This document shows positions 22,986 to 33,539 of a DNA stretch of 64,000 nucleotides, piece after piece. The stretch is from Eupeodes corollae. Its lineage: Eukaryota > Arthropoda > Insecta > Diptera > Syrphidae. How positions within the stretch are numbered: position 1 is the first letter of the stretch; each line of letters begins with the position of its first letter. The stretch is taken from NCBI RefSeq assembly GCF_945859685.1, contig NC_079147.1, positions 64,324,946 to 64,388,945 of the forward strand, written 5' to 3'. The notes under the pieces were generated by a model. That model did not search any database. It saw nothing but the letters and a program-made list of their open reading frames with translations, and was not told the origin of the DNA. A program made the translations under genes and the position numbers.

Positions 22986-23720
22986 TTGTCATCTGCAATT
23001 TGTGAGATTCAATTATGTTCCTTACACAGTAAGTCCTCGAAATTAAGTTCCCCGGCGCAACATCCTTGCTATAGCTGTCGTTTTCGTCATCCTCAACCTC
23101 ATCGTCATCGTTTGTAGTTCGTCGTTGTTGTCGTCTTCGTCATATAGTCTCGTCGTCGCGTCGCGTCGTTGGGACTTGGGAGCATTGAATTGTGGACTGT
23201 CTGTTACTTTTTGGAGTTCAGTTTATAGAGAGGGGATTCAGTTTGAATGGAGTTGATTTCATCATTCTGGTGCTGGAACTAGTGCTGGCGCTTCTGATGC
23301 TGGTACCGTGCTGCTTTTGATGCTGCAGTGCAGCTCATTTATGCGAGTCACGAACTAAAAGATTGCTTGACAGAGCGAAAAGGGGACTGGTACTGGTGCT
23401 GGCGATACGTTGATGGTGGCTTTTGGGCCGTGGCGGGACGTAGCCACCTTTCGCTGATATGCCGATCGAGTGGAATGAAAAATCAGTGGTTCAATGTCCT
23501 TTTTTGTCAGTTGATGGTGTATTTGAAAAAAAATGTTTTATATGTTTTTCAGTGTGTTGTTTAGAAAAAGAGCATTAGAATGAGGGTAAAATGTCTGTTA
23601 GTGCGGCCACATCCGTGATGAACTGAATGCTCCGCCGCCGCGCGCCGCCCCGTCTGCCCTTCATCGATCATCGTCGTTCTGGATGTTGGATGTGGTAATT
23701 GTGTTAGGTATCGCAAATAG
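22986..23720 (+). other. GC-richer TCG-repeat region, possible host exon/promoter relic
   Basis: In contrast to its surroundings this part is GC-rich: TCGTC/TCGTT repeats at 23070-23170, GGTGCTGG/CTGATGCTGG repeats at 23265-23320 and 23385-23405, and a CGCCGCCGCGCGCCGCC stretch at 23632-23648. No transposon homology is recognised. A 78-codon ORF (23328-23564) has no domain. A 5' non-coding exon or promoter of a host gene is possible, but nothing here proves it. Confidence 0.3.
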
Positions 23721-24385
23721 AAATAGCGAAATAGCTGTCATTGGAAGCAGCAAAAAAAGGGACAAAAATTAGGTTGCTAAAAGGAAATTGAAATGCCATT
23801 CCATTCCAAATAAAATATATATATTACTAAGGATGTCAAATATCCTATACCCAAATTGATTAAAATTCAATTTTTGAGTGAAGTACTGTTGAACTTTTGT
23901 ATTGATCAAGTTATTTATGGTATGTTATGCATTTAGTGTATACTAGTGTGACTTTTTAATTTTTTTAGATTTTCGGCCCTCCGTAGGGAGGACTACTGTT
24001 TTTTTTTTTAATTCTAAAAAAGAACTTCTAAGCCTTCGGCCACGCAAATGAGCGACTGAACGACTAGAAGATGAGCGATTAATTGGGAAAAATGATATTG
24101 TCAACTGCGATCCATTGTAGCTTATTAATTGAAAGTCACGTTCATATTTACAGATAAGATTGATAATCCGTAGATTTGGTGTGCACCCCATAAGCCGTGG
24201 TCAATTTCGTCATTTATATCAAAATCTTGGCAGATTTCCAGATCGGTTTTGTCAATTTTGTCGTTTGTCCAAAACAACGGTAACAAGGTTAACTTTCATT
24301 GTTTATTTTATTGTTCGTCGGCAGCAAAATTAAAACAAATTTGATGTCAGACCGAAGTCGCTCTATTGCTTAAAAAATCTCTCAC
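23721..24385. other. Unassigned spacer
   Basis: AT-rich sequence holding one minus-strand 82-codon frame (23943-24191) with no recognised domain. It ends where RTE-1 copy F begins. Confidence 0.5.
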
Positions 24386-24625
24386 CTCCCCGTAGTGAAC
24401 ATTCACTGGAGATTGGGTTCCGACCCCAGTGGAAAGTTGTTGGGGGCAACAAAACGAGAGAAGTGGGGAGAGGTGTTCTCCTTATCCAGACGGCAGCGGA
24501 AGAATTATCGAGATGGAATCTACAGTTCCAGTAAGGTTGAACTACTTAGTGAACACCTTATAGAGCTTCTTCGACTTATTCGGAGCCCAGGCCTGTAAGG
24601 AGCGGTTTTATCCGGCTCCCCATCC

Positions 24626-25485
24626 TTGGAGTTATACTTAGGATCTGGCCCTCCAGGGTGGGAGTTTTGCGGTGGGGTGACTTCCTGGCCACGTGAAAGC
24701 TTCATAGCTGCGAAGCACCAACAAGCCCCGGATACGGACGGATTAACTGGTGACAACCAACGCATACGAATAAAGGACAACGAACTTTGGATGTGCTTGT
24801 GGAATGTTAGGTCCCTTAACAGACTACGTGCGGCCGAAGAATTAGCGGAGGCCCTAGACCGATATAAAGCAGATATCACCGCCATCCAGGAAATACGATG
24901 GGATGGGCATGGGCCGGGGGCGCGCACGCCCCCACAGAAGAGAAAGACGATAACACCAAAGATATGTTCTTCGAGCTTCTAGACAAAACTTATGAGCAGT
25001 GCCCTAGCTACGCTATTAAAATAGTCCTGGGCGATTTTAATGCCAAGCTAGGAAGGGAAGACATCTTTGGTGGAATAATCGGGAAGAACAGCCTGCAAGA
25101 CAATACTTCCGACAATGGATTCAGGCTCATAGATTTTGCTACGGGGCGAAACGCCATGTAAGCAGGTACGCGTTTTCCACACCTCAACATCCATAAAGGA
25201 ACTTGGACTTCTCCAGATCAATACCGTCAACCAGATTGACCATATTGCGATCGACGCCAGACACACTTCCAGCATTATAGATGTACGAACTTTCCGAGGA
25301 GCTACCATCGACTCGGACCACTACCTCGTTGTAGCCAATGTAGCACTTCTGATTTCCAGACCCAAGGCAAAACAGGGAGATGCTGGGAGAAGGTACAACG
25401 TAGAACGGCTACAATCGCAAGACATCGCCAAATCCTTTTTAGACCGAGTTACAAGTAACCTCTCTCGAAGTTCTCTGACGCAACA
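24626..25485 (+). pseudogene. RTE-1 copy F endonuclease, partly deleted
   Basis: 24626-24982 gives NELWMCLWNVRSLNRLRAAE and ITAIQEIRWDGHG. 24898-25161 gives YAIKIVLGDFNAKLGREDIF (catalytic GDFNAKLGRED intact) and NGFRLIDFATGRN. 25136-25540 gives TVNQIDHIAIDARHTSS and the TIDSDHYLVVANVALLISR block. All late active-site residues (Asp, Asn, Ser-Asp-His) are readable. Confidence 0.87.
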
Positions 25486-26132
25486 ATGTATCGACGTCTT
25501 GGTCAAAACGTCACAATCGACAGACGTAACTTTGAGGTAGTCAAGGACTTCGTCTACCTAGGCTCCACTGTAAACGCAGAAAACAACACCAGCGCTGAGA
25601 TCAAACGCAGAATAACTCTTGCTAACCGCTGTTTCTTTGGACTAAGAAAGCAATTGAGTGGTAAAGTCCAATCTCGAGGGACCAAAGTGTTGCTATATAA
25701 GACCCTTATCATCCCCGTCCTGCTATACGGTGCAGAAGTATGGACCATGACAAAAGCGGATGAAAGCACCTTGCGTCGCTTCGAGAGAAAAGTTCTTCAT
25801 GTGATCTACGATCCCGAATGCAGGGGAGTGGAGGAGAAGATGGAACGAGCTGTACGGGCTGTACAGCGACGTATTAGCCCGAAGGGTAAAAGTCCCAACG
25901 ACTAAGATAGCTGGGTCGCGTAGAGCGCATGGAAACCAATGCTCCGGCCCGCAAAGTCTTCGAATCCGCACCCACAGGACAGCGCAGTAGAGGAAGACCG
26001 CGGATCAGGTGGCGCGCACAAGTGGAATGTGACCTCACCCAACTTGGAGCGCGAAACTGGAGACATCTAGCTAGGGACCGAGCTAGGTGGAGGAGTTTGT
26101 TGGGTGAGGGCCTAGTTCACACAGGACTGTAG
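25486..26132 (+). pseudogene. RTE-1 copy F thumb and C-terminal region
   Basis: The 25486-25905 frame encodes GQNVTIDRRNFEVVKDFVYL, AEIKRRITLANRCFFGLRKQ, PVLLYGAEVWTMTKADESTL and a FERKVL block. 25929-26132 completes the C-terminus (METNAPARKVFESAPTGQRS, GRPRIRWRAQVECDLTQLGA, ending VHTGL before TAG). One frameshift near 25905 separates them. This C-terminal region downstream of RT is shared by copies C, E, G and I. Confidence 0.88.
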
Positions 26133-26269
26133 CGCCACCTTAAGTAAGTAAGTAACAGTGTTGTTTCCAGTTGTATCTATTGTTAACAATAAGGCCTAGT
26201 ATACTTAGATTAACAACATTTTCAATGTTTATATCAAGAGATATATTTAAATTTTAACAGTTAATTGTA

Positions 26270-27180
26270 CGACAAACATGAAGTGTTTTGATTGAGATCT
26301 TTGGGGGATTCCATTATCAAGGTATACTGTTTTACATAATTTAGGTGGAGTCGAGCGTCCATACAACCTCTTTTAGATTTGAATGCAACTTGTTTTAAAC
26401 TCATAGGATTTTTTGATTCCGTGAACCAAAGGATACATGGGGCTATTATTTTTCCTTAAGTTTTTGATAAGCATAGTTGCAAGGAAATAGGACGGTATCC
26501 GTCAACTTTATCTGTTTCTTTTTTTTGGTTTATGAATCGGGACAACACATGCTGATTTCCAACTTTGGGGTATAATTCCTGTATCTAAAATGTTGTTATA
26601 AAGACCGATCAGTCTAACTCTGACTGCTTCTGGTAGGTTTTTGATTATTGGGTATTAAATCTTATCTCTGCCAGGTGTTTTTCCGCTTACCCTTGACAAA
26701 CAGCTTTCAAATTCTATTAAAGAAATATCTTTTTCGATATGTTTTGCGGATGAATTTTTTGGGAGATCTGGGGTAAAGGCTTAATATTCAGATTTTGTTT
26801 GTTTAAAGATAGAAGTAAAATTTGAGCCTTTGGAGCTATCCGACAAAGTGTTAGCAAAAATGTCACAAATCTCATTTATTGAACAAATAGTTCCGATTGG
26901 AGTTGTTATGGAAACTATGCTTTGAGTGGTTGTGTTGTTGTTATGGATCTTATATTTTGCCAAAATTTGCTGGTGGGTGTATTAGGATTAATTTGGGCTG
27001 TGAAATGTTCAAAGCTTTTCAATTTTCAGATTTTTAGATGCCTTCTAAAAATTGCATTGGCTTTTTTATATGCTATTAGATTAACTTGAGTAGGATTTTT
27101 TTTAAAAGTCCTCCAAGTTGAAACTTTTACTGTTCTAAGTCTAGCAAGTTCCGGATTCCACCACGGCACGTTTCGTTTGG
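26270..27180 (-). pseudogene. I-type RT N-terminal half
   Basis: The frame at 26963-26781 (NTTTQSIVSITTPIGTICSI, NEICDIFANTLSDSSKGSNF) leads, through a stop, to SLIEFESCLSRVSGKTPGRD and SWKSACVVPIHKPKK near 26560. It then continues in fragments to NGIPQ near 26300. No complete motif A or YADD is left. Confidence 0.8.
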
Positions 27181-27322
27181 ATTTGAGAGGTGAGGATTGG
27201 GGTATAGAGTCATTAGCAGCGCTACGTATACCTTTAAGTAATACTGCGGCTTCTCTGTTTACACAAGAATATTGCTGTTTTGATAACCTAAGATCGATTA
27301 TATTTCAAAATTTTTCCCAGTT

Positions 27323-27610
27323 TTATTTTACAATATATTTGTTACTGTGGCTAGTATATGATAATAAGGATAATTTGGTTAAAATAGGGAAATAATCGCT
27401 ATTATGTAAATCATCTAGAATGAACCACGATACTTTAGGTAAAATTTCAGCTGAACAGCAAAGAACAGACCAAGAGTTAACATCGCCAGTAAGAATATAC
27501 GGCGGATTTACTTGATGAATAATATTTTCAAGATCGTTTTTACTAAACGCTTGATCAGGTGGAATGTACATAGATATTATGGAGAATCTAATATCCATAC
27601 GGATTTCCAA
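27323..27610 (-). pseudogene. I-type endonuclease fragment
   Basis: Encodes SIISMYIPPDQAFSKNDLEN, PPYILTGDVNSW (GD-N active-site block) and later LHNSDYFPIL (Ser-Asp-Tyr where Ser-Asp-His is expected, so the His is lost). The N-terminal strands are missing and the WGS region is scrambled. It overlaps the Gag frame by about 30 bp in another frame. Confidence 0.8.
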
Positions 27611-27858
27611 TGCTGTTGCGATAATATTAGATCTAATTGGGATGTGTGTGTGAGGAATTCCGTAGCTTGTTTAGCTCTTCCGGAGCAAGAATTTGTTAAA
27701 GAAAAGGCTTGAGTTGATATTTGTTGGCTGTAAAGACGTTTTGCGTCAGCCATAGAGAACTTATTTTTTGTTTTGATTTTAAGGAAACTCTTACTTTGCA
27801 CATATTTTGGACATGATTTTGAGTTGGATGGGTGTTCGTCAAGGCAGTTTGCGCACAT
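27577..27858 (-). pseudogene. I-type Gag C-terminus with zinc knuckle
   Basis: The frame starts CANCLDEHPSNSKSC, a C-x2-C-x3-H-x6-C knuckle of LINE ORF1 proteins, then KYVQSKSFLKIKTKNKFSMA and DAKRLYSQQ. In I-type elements this region follows the RNA-binding knuckles. The N-terminus is missing because the Jockey element adjoins at 27856. Confidence 0.8.
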
Positions 27859-29468
27859 GATCTTGCGAATGTTTTTAATCCATACTTATCAAACGCGGCT
27901 GAAACTAACTTACAGTTTATTGATAAGATAGATGAAAGTGAAATACCAATTGTTAGATTTAAAGAAATAAAAAGTATGTGTTTACATCAACTACCAAATA
28001 AAAAATCATCAGGTTACGATCTAATTACTGCTCAGGTAATGAAAGAAATGCCATTGCAAGCCTTCATAAAACTCCAATATATAATAAATGCATGCCTTTA
28101 ACAACGGTATGTCCCGCACCATTGGAAATTGCTGAAGTAATTGTCATACCAAAGCAAGGTAAACCACCTACAGAAGTAACGGCTTACAGACCAATATCGC
28201 TTATACCAATTATGGCAAAAGTTTTTGAAAAACTGCTTCTGAAGAGACTTAGCAAAATCATAGAAGAAAGAAGCTTAATCCCAAACCATCAGTTTGGCTT
28301 AAGAAATAAACATTCCACGATAGACCAAGTTCATAGAATATCGGATGTAATAGAAAAAGCATTAGATGAAAAACAAGTATGCTCAAGCTTTTGACAATAT
28401 TTGGCATGAGGGACTTGAGTACAAACTGCAAAGGGATATTCCCAGGCAGTACTTTGAAATAGTAAAATCGTACATCTCAGACCGATTGTTTAGAGTAAGC
28501 TTCGATCAAGAATACTCGGAATTGAATAAAAAAGAAGCCGGTTTACCACAAGGAAGTGTCCTAGGTCCTAACCTGTATTTACTATACACAAGGGATGTTC
28601 CAGTTGGAAATCACACCATAATGGCTACTTTTGCAGATGATACCGCAATTTTGGCACCCGACAAATGTGTCTCTAAGGCAGCAGTAAAACTACAAAATGC
28701 CGTCGACACAGTGAGAGCTTGGACCGAAAAATGGGGTATCAAACTCAACGAAACAAAATCTTCACATATAAACTTTAATAATCAAGCTGTACCTTACGCC
28801 AAATACCTTGGAATGACTTTGGATGCAAAGCTAAAGTGGAAAGAGCACATCAAAAAGAAACGAGAAGAACTTAACTTGAAATATAGAAAAATGTACTGGT
28901 GGTTTGGTAACAACTCTGATTTATCGATCCAAAACAAAATAATGCTGTGTAATCAATGTACTTAAGCCTGTTTGGACCTATGGAATCCAATTATGGGGCT
29001 GTACAAAGAAAAAAAATACCGAAATCATCCAAAAATTCCAAAACAAAGTCCTTCGTGGAATACTTAATGCACCTTGGTACATAAGAAATACCGATCTACA
29101 TCGTGGCTTACAAATTGAAACGGTTACAGAAGTTGTTAAAAAATACGGTGCATCGCACAACCAGAGACTGCAAAGTCATACTAATTCTGAAATGGAGTCC
29201 GTCTTGAATATTGGAAACCATGTTCGGAGATTAAGAAGAACCAAGCCTCATGAGCTTATGGTCTAAAAAAAAAACATGAGAAAGTATTAAAAGTTTAAAC
29301 TTCCCCCAAATTGATTGTACATTATTAAGAAAAAAAATCAGAAGTCGATCCTTCAAGATTGGTCCTGATGAAGGGGTGGTTTTAAAGAGTCCCACACTTC
29401 TTGGTTTCGACTACTGCCAAGTGTCTTTTGAAGATTTCCTCCTGTCAAAAAAAAAAAAAAAAAAAAAA
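27856..29468 (+). mobile_element. Jockey-clade non-LTR retrotransposon, 5' truncated, with poly(A)
   Basis: The RT is well preserved and the element ends in 22 A residues (29447-29468) after about 180 bp of 3' UTR. It starts mid-coding (HDLANVFNPYLSN), so it is 5' truncated, and it abuts the I-type Gag on the left. Three small frame changes are present. It looks younger than most elements here but is still inactive. Confidence 0.88.
27862..29265 (+). pseudogene. Jockey-clade reverse transcriptase
   Basis: 27832-28101: ETNLQFIDKIDESEIPIVRF and LPNKKSSGYDLI. 28092-28394: VIVIPKQGKPPTEVTAYRPI, IMAKVFEKLL and NHQFGLRNKHSTIDQVHRI. 28366-28965: AFDNIWHEGL, AGLPQGSVLGPNLYLLY, MATFADDTAILAPD and KYLGMTLDAKLKW. 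A final frame runs to TAA at 29263 (YGIQLWGCTKK and IQKFQNKVLRGILNAPWY). The FADD pair is intact, but a deletion of about 20 bp near 28390 removed the motif A Asp (QVCS fused to SFDNIW). Confidence 0.9.
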
Positions 29469-29609
29469 GGTGCGTGTACATTCCAAGGGATTGTGAGGGG
29501 GGAGATTGCAGTTTTCACGGATTATGCTTTTAGCACATTGCTTAGTGGTGTGACCATAATGGCTGATTCGATATATTTCAACCACATTAACATCCAAATT
29601 AAACTTTTG

Positions 29610-30119
29610 GAAGACTTCTAATGATCTTATAGCTTATCTTGACGCTGATTGGGCAAACAATACAGATGACAGGAAGTAGTACACTGGATTTACTTTTATT
29701 CTTGCTGTAGGAGCAATAACTTGGCAATCGAAAAAACAAACGCCTATAGCATTGAGCAGCACTGAAGTAGAATATATTTTTTCACAATGCAGTAAAGAAG
29801 CACTCTACCTTAGGAATTTTATGTCAGAGCTTGGATTTGACGAACTAATCCAAGACTCAACAACAGTTTTCAACGACAACTTGAGAGCGCAAAAATTGTC
29901 AAAAATCCAATTTATCATCCGAGGACAAAACACATTGACATTGCGTACCACTTCGTAAGAGGCCTGTGTGAAGATGGAGTAATTGATATTCAATACAAAA
30001 ACACCGAAGTCATGACAGCAGACATCTTAACGAAGAATTTAGGGAAAAAGAAAACATTTGAAATTTTCTAATATATTAGGTATCACTTTTGTTTAAATAA
30101 GTATTGATTTGAGGGGCGG
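29610..30119 (+). pseudogene. Copia-like RNase H and polypurine tract
   Basis: The sequence encodes NDLIAYLDADWANNTDDRK, then a stop, YTGFTFILAVGAITWQSKKQ, LSSTEVEYIFSQCSKEALYL and RNFMSELGF, the typical copia RNase H with its DADWA active-site strand. It then continues in another frame to about 30070. GAGGGGCGG at 30111-30119 is the likely polypurine tract before the LTR. It may belong to the same or a sister family of the copia element at 10136-12860. Confidence 0.87.
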
Positions 30120-30682
30120 TGTTAAATTAAATTATTTATACAATTTTATATAAAACTACTTTGCTTACATTCACTTCTCTTGAAATATTGTTTTTAGTTT
30201 TAATCAAATCAAAGCTTTTTTACTTTTCATTGTTGCTATGTAATAAAATAATAATATTTTATCAGTGTTTTACTTCTATCACTTTCTGTGATTTTAAATG
30301 GGATAAGACTTATCAAAAGCCTTTTTTTGTAGTGTTCCAAAGTTCGAAGTGAATTCATTTTAAAAGAATCATGATCTTAATTATTTTTTTTCTTTTGTTA
30401 CCTGACATTGGAGTGTTATTAAATATATATTGAGTTTTTTTCGTTTTGTAAAACAATGATATTGTTAGATAAGAACTATTTTGGGGTTTGATATCCTTTT
30501 GAATGTATGACACTGTTTGATAAAATATTGTTAGAAATTATTTATTTTAGTTATAAAATTTCAATGAATTATTTTAAGTGTTATCCACAATTGCGACTTA
30601 AAAACCAATAACCAAACTATCGCTACTTCCAGACTTATTTAAAACTTTTAAATCGGTTATGCTCATTTTAAATTATTTTTTT
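30120..30682 (+). repeat. Copia-like 3' LTR (right boundary uncertain)
   Basis: Starts TGTTAAATTAAATTATT directly after the polypurine tract, as copia LTRs start with TGTT. It is very AT-rich, with no ORF. The right end is not defined by a second LTR; the stretch ends by 30682, where the SINE target duplication begins. I could not align it convincingly with the LTR at 12571-12860. Confidence 0.5.
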
Positions 30683-30696
30683 TAATAATTTGCCAG

Positions 30697-30720
30697 TACC
30701 CGTGTTATGATGGTTAGTGC
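30697..30720 (+). mobile_element. SINE head (left part of a SINE split by a LINE)
   Basis: CCGTGTTATGATGGTTAGTG (from 30700) matches the start of the SINE at 9716-10038. It is preceded by ATAATTTGCCAG (30685-30696), which recurs right after the SINE tail at 33528-33539. The two parts are therefore one SINE with a 12-bp target duplication, opened by the inserted LINE at 30721-33246. Confidence 0.82.
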
Positions 30721-33246
30721 GATTTGCTTACAGACCCACACGACTTGGAGGTTAGGACACTGAAGTCGTCAAAAAAAATGTCAATCTGTTGATTAAGGAG
30801 AACTACAGGTTATCAATTAACAAGTACTGGGACCGCAAGATTCGGTCAGCTAATTCGAGTGACCCTAGTATGTTCCCTAAAATCAACAAAATATTCAGGA
30901 AAAAGAACGACAATGACCTTCCCAGTCTGAAACTCCAAAGAACCGAAGAGAACAGAGACGTACTCAGGACAGCGCAAATAGATCCAGAAGAAGCCATCTT
31001 TGATGATGACTTTTACATAATTTAAGATCCGAAGGAAAAAGTGGAGGCGCTGGGAGCTGCTTTCCAGCAAGTGTACAAGGTGAATGTTAGCATTCGCCCC
31101 AACCACGACCTTGAAAACAGAGCCCTACTTAATCACTTTTACCTTCGAAATGATATGACACAATGGTGATCTGAGAACCGCGGTTTCATGCGGTTCAATG
31201 ACGATTCCTTTGCAAATGCCATAATCGCCGAGCAAACGGGACCAAGTCCCTTGTTAGTGACGAAGGTTGAGCTTCACCTCAACTTCAACTCAATAAAAAA
31301 CAAAAAGTCAGCAGGTGTCGATGGTATATCCAACGTTGTACTAAGACATTTACCGACGGAAGCAATTGACATTTACACCACACTCTTCAACAATGCACTG
31401 AATAATGCATATTAACCAGTGCATTGGAAGACCGCTGTTGTTCATCCTCTAACGAAAAAGGAAAAGGACAACTCCAACCCGTCAAATCTTCGGTTTATAA
31501 GTCTTCTTCCAAGCATCAGCAAAGTTTTCGAAAAGATCATTAATAGGGCTCTGACTAAGTGGGCTGCGGACAACAAAATAATTCCGGATAAACAGTTCGG
31601 GTTCAAGGCGGGTCATGACACAATTCATGCTGCGTCTAAACTCGTTTCTGATATCCAATGGAATAAATCAAAACAACAATGCACAGGTGCTGTTCTGGTT
31701 GATTTGGAAAAGGTCTTTGACACCGTATGGTTAGAGGGTCCTTACCTAAAACTGAGCAGGCTTGGCATAAGCAAGCCATTGTTGTATATACTTTATGATA
31801 TGCTTAACGGTAGAAAGTTCGTTGTCAAAAGTGGCAATGTAACTTCTACCACAATATTCTTAATTAAAAATGTTCTTCAACAGGGAGCGGTGAATTCGCC
31901 GATTCTCTTCAGCATTTACACCAGCGATCTGATAGGTAATCTTACAAAGGCAATTGCGTACGCCGACGATCTAATTGCGTACAGAACGGCCCGAAAGGTT
32001 GAGGTTATTAGAATTATCTTGCAGCGTGATTTCGACAAGATTCAGCGATATTGCGACGACTGGAAACTGAAAATAAATGTCCAGAAGTCGGAGACAATTC
32101 TGTTCCGGACTCCATAGGGCCACGAGGGATACGTGCAAGAATTGTTGCAAGATGGTCATCGTTGATCTTCACGGTCAGCCATTGGCGAGCAAAAGTGTAC
32201 TGAAGTACCTCGGTATCTGGTTAGATCAGTATTTATATTTCGACAGACACATAAATGCTGCTCTGACCAAGGCCAACGGAGCCTTGGCTCTAACGAAACG
32301 ACTGTTTTTTAGCAGTCGGCTTGACCCCAGAGTAAAGGTAATTTGCTACATGGCCCTCATACGGCCGATGATCGTTTATAGTTGTCCTGTGTGGTTCAAC
32401 GTTGCCCCTTCCCAGGTGGAGAAGTATCGGGTGTTCGAGCGGCAGTGTTTACGACGCTGTACCGGCTTATATCGAATAGCCGAATCTTCTTATGTGCATT
32501 ACTTTTCCAACTAGGTCCTATACAACGGGGCTCAATTCAACAGAATAGACTATTTCGTGATAAAACTCGTTCGAGGTCACATTGCAAGAGCTATGTCTTC
32601 GACCAACAACTTAATTTTCGGGGCGTTCTATCCAAACGACGAGTATTTTGAAAGTGCACGCTTGGGCGGCTTCATTCCACCAGAGGCATTCCTCTTTTTA
32701 GACAAATGCGGTCTGATACAGGATAGATTGGCAGTTCCGTTAATCTACCACGTCTGGCGAAGAAGGCGACTCCCGTACAGTCGGGACGTCATGGCACCAG
32801 GCGGAGCGGAGCTCCTTCGGATCAGTAGGGCTGTGTCCGAACGGGACCGAACTGATAGGGTGAAGCAGGAGAACCAGTTTTGGTGGCTTCAATCGGCACT
32901 TGATATTGGGTAGTCGGGATGAGGTTTTAAGCCTTGGCCGGCTTACATACTTGTTTTATAGTTTTAGGGTTTAGTTTTAAGTAGAATAGGCATGGTGGCA
33001 CAAAAAAAAAAAAAAGACAATAAAATATTAAAACAACAAACGTTAGATTTGCTGCTATGGTTGTTCTAGTTTTAAGTAGTTTATAGGTAGAATAGGTAGT
33101 TTAAGTTAGCTTTAAGTTTTATATTAAGGACCTTATTTTAAGTAGTTTTTAAGTAAAAATAAAAAAGGACCTTGATATTAGTCTAGCTTTAGGATAGGTT
33201 TAAGAATGAATTAATAAAAATGAGTTAAAAGAAAAAAGAAAAAAAA
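30721..33246 (+). mobile_element. Jockey-like non-LTR retrotransposon (copy J2) inserted in a SINE
   Basis: 5' truncated, beginning in coding sequence (HDLEVRTLKSS). It carries linker, RT and C-terminus, then A-rich 3' sequence (A14 at 33001-33014, and further A-rich sequence to 33246). An AGTGCGAT/AGTGTGAT pair (30716-30723 and 33246-33253) fits a target duplication taken from the SINE. Stops and frameshifts are present in every domain. Confidence 0.85.
30789..32913 (+). pseudogene. Jockey-like J2 reverse transcriptase and C-terminal region
   Basis: Pieces in order: NKYWDRKIRSANSSDPSMFP (30789 frame), NKKSAGVDGISNVVLRHLP (31188), FISLLPSISKVFEKIINRAL, AVLVDLEKVFDTVWLEG (motif A Asp present), LQQGAVNSPILFSIYTSDL, IAYADDLIAYRTARK (motif C intact) and KINVQKSETILFRTP (31419-32117). 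The thumb follows (YLGIWLDQYLYFDRHINAAL, 32077-32514) and then the C-terminus (32557-32913). The catalytic residues survive, but at least four frame breaks disable it. Confidence 0.88.
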
Positions 33247-33527
33247 GTGTGATGGGCTGTCATGCGGGAGGTCTTGGGTTCGATCGCTGCTTGTGCCATT
33301 TAAAGTTTTTTTCACGGGTACTGCCCCTTGCGAGGAATTGACAAATTCTCCAAGAGTAATTCTTGTCATGAAAAGTTCTTTCTTAAATTTGACGTTCGGA
33401 TTCGGCTTAAAACTATAGGTCCCTTCCATCCCTGACAACAGTAATCGCACACAGAAATGGTTGGGAGTTGTCAGTCACTAGGACCTAGTTCTCAAACGGA
33501 CTGTTGCGCTACCCAATTTATTTATTT
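33247..33527 (+). mobile_element. SINE body and tail (right part of the split SINE)
   Basis: Includes the B-box GGTTCGATCGCTGC (33278), the common SINE body (TTCGGATTCGGCTTAAAACT, 33396) and the tail CCCAATTTATTTATTTATA. The target duplication ATAATTTGCCAG begins at 33528, overlapping the last tail bases. It matches the reverse complement of 9716-10018 throughout. Confidence 0.88.
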
Positions 33528-33539
33528 ATAATTTGCCAG

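Larger units (their letters stand above)
24386..26155 (+). mobile_element. RTE-1 copy F, internally deleted with both ends kept
   Basis: Begins in the family 5' UTR (CACCTCCCCGTAGTGAAC, 24383-24400) and ends with the intact 3' tail (CACCTTAAGTAAGTAAGTAA, 26135-26154). In between, one deletion removes the middle of the endonuclease (IRWDGHGPG fused to the APTEEKDDN region) and a second, larger one joins the endonuclease end near 25485 directly to the thumb. The 1.77-kb product resembles a non-autonomous derivative. Whether it moved in this form cannot be judged from one copy. Confidence 0.88.
26270..27856 (-). mobile_element. I-type non-LTR retrotransposon fragment
   Basis: Minus-strand order: Gag zinc knuckle (27858-27577), endonuclease piece (27610-27323), linker and RT N-terminal half down to about 26270. 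The sequence GKTPGRDKI near 26690, PEAVRVRLIGLYNNI and NGIPQ match I-clade elements. It is cut at the left in the RT palm and on the right abuts the plus-strand Jockey element. Gag and endonuclease are brought together by an internal deletion. Confidence 0.82.
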
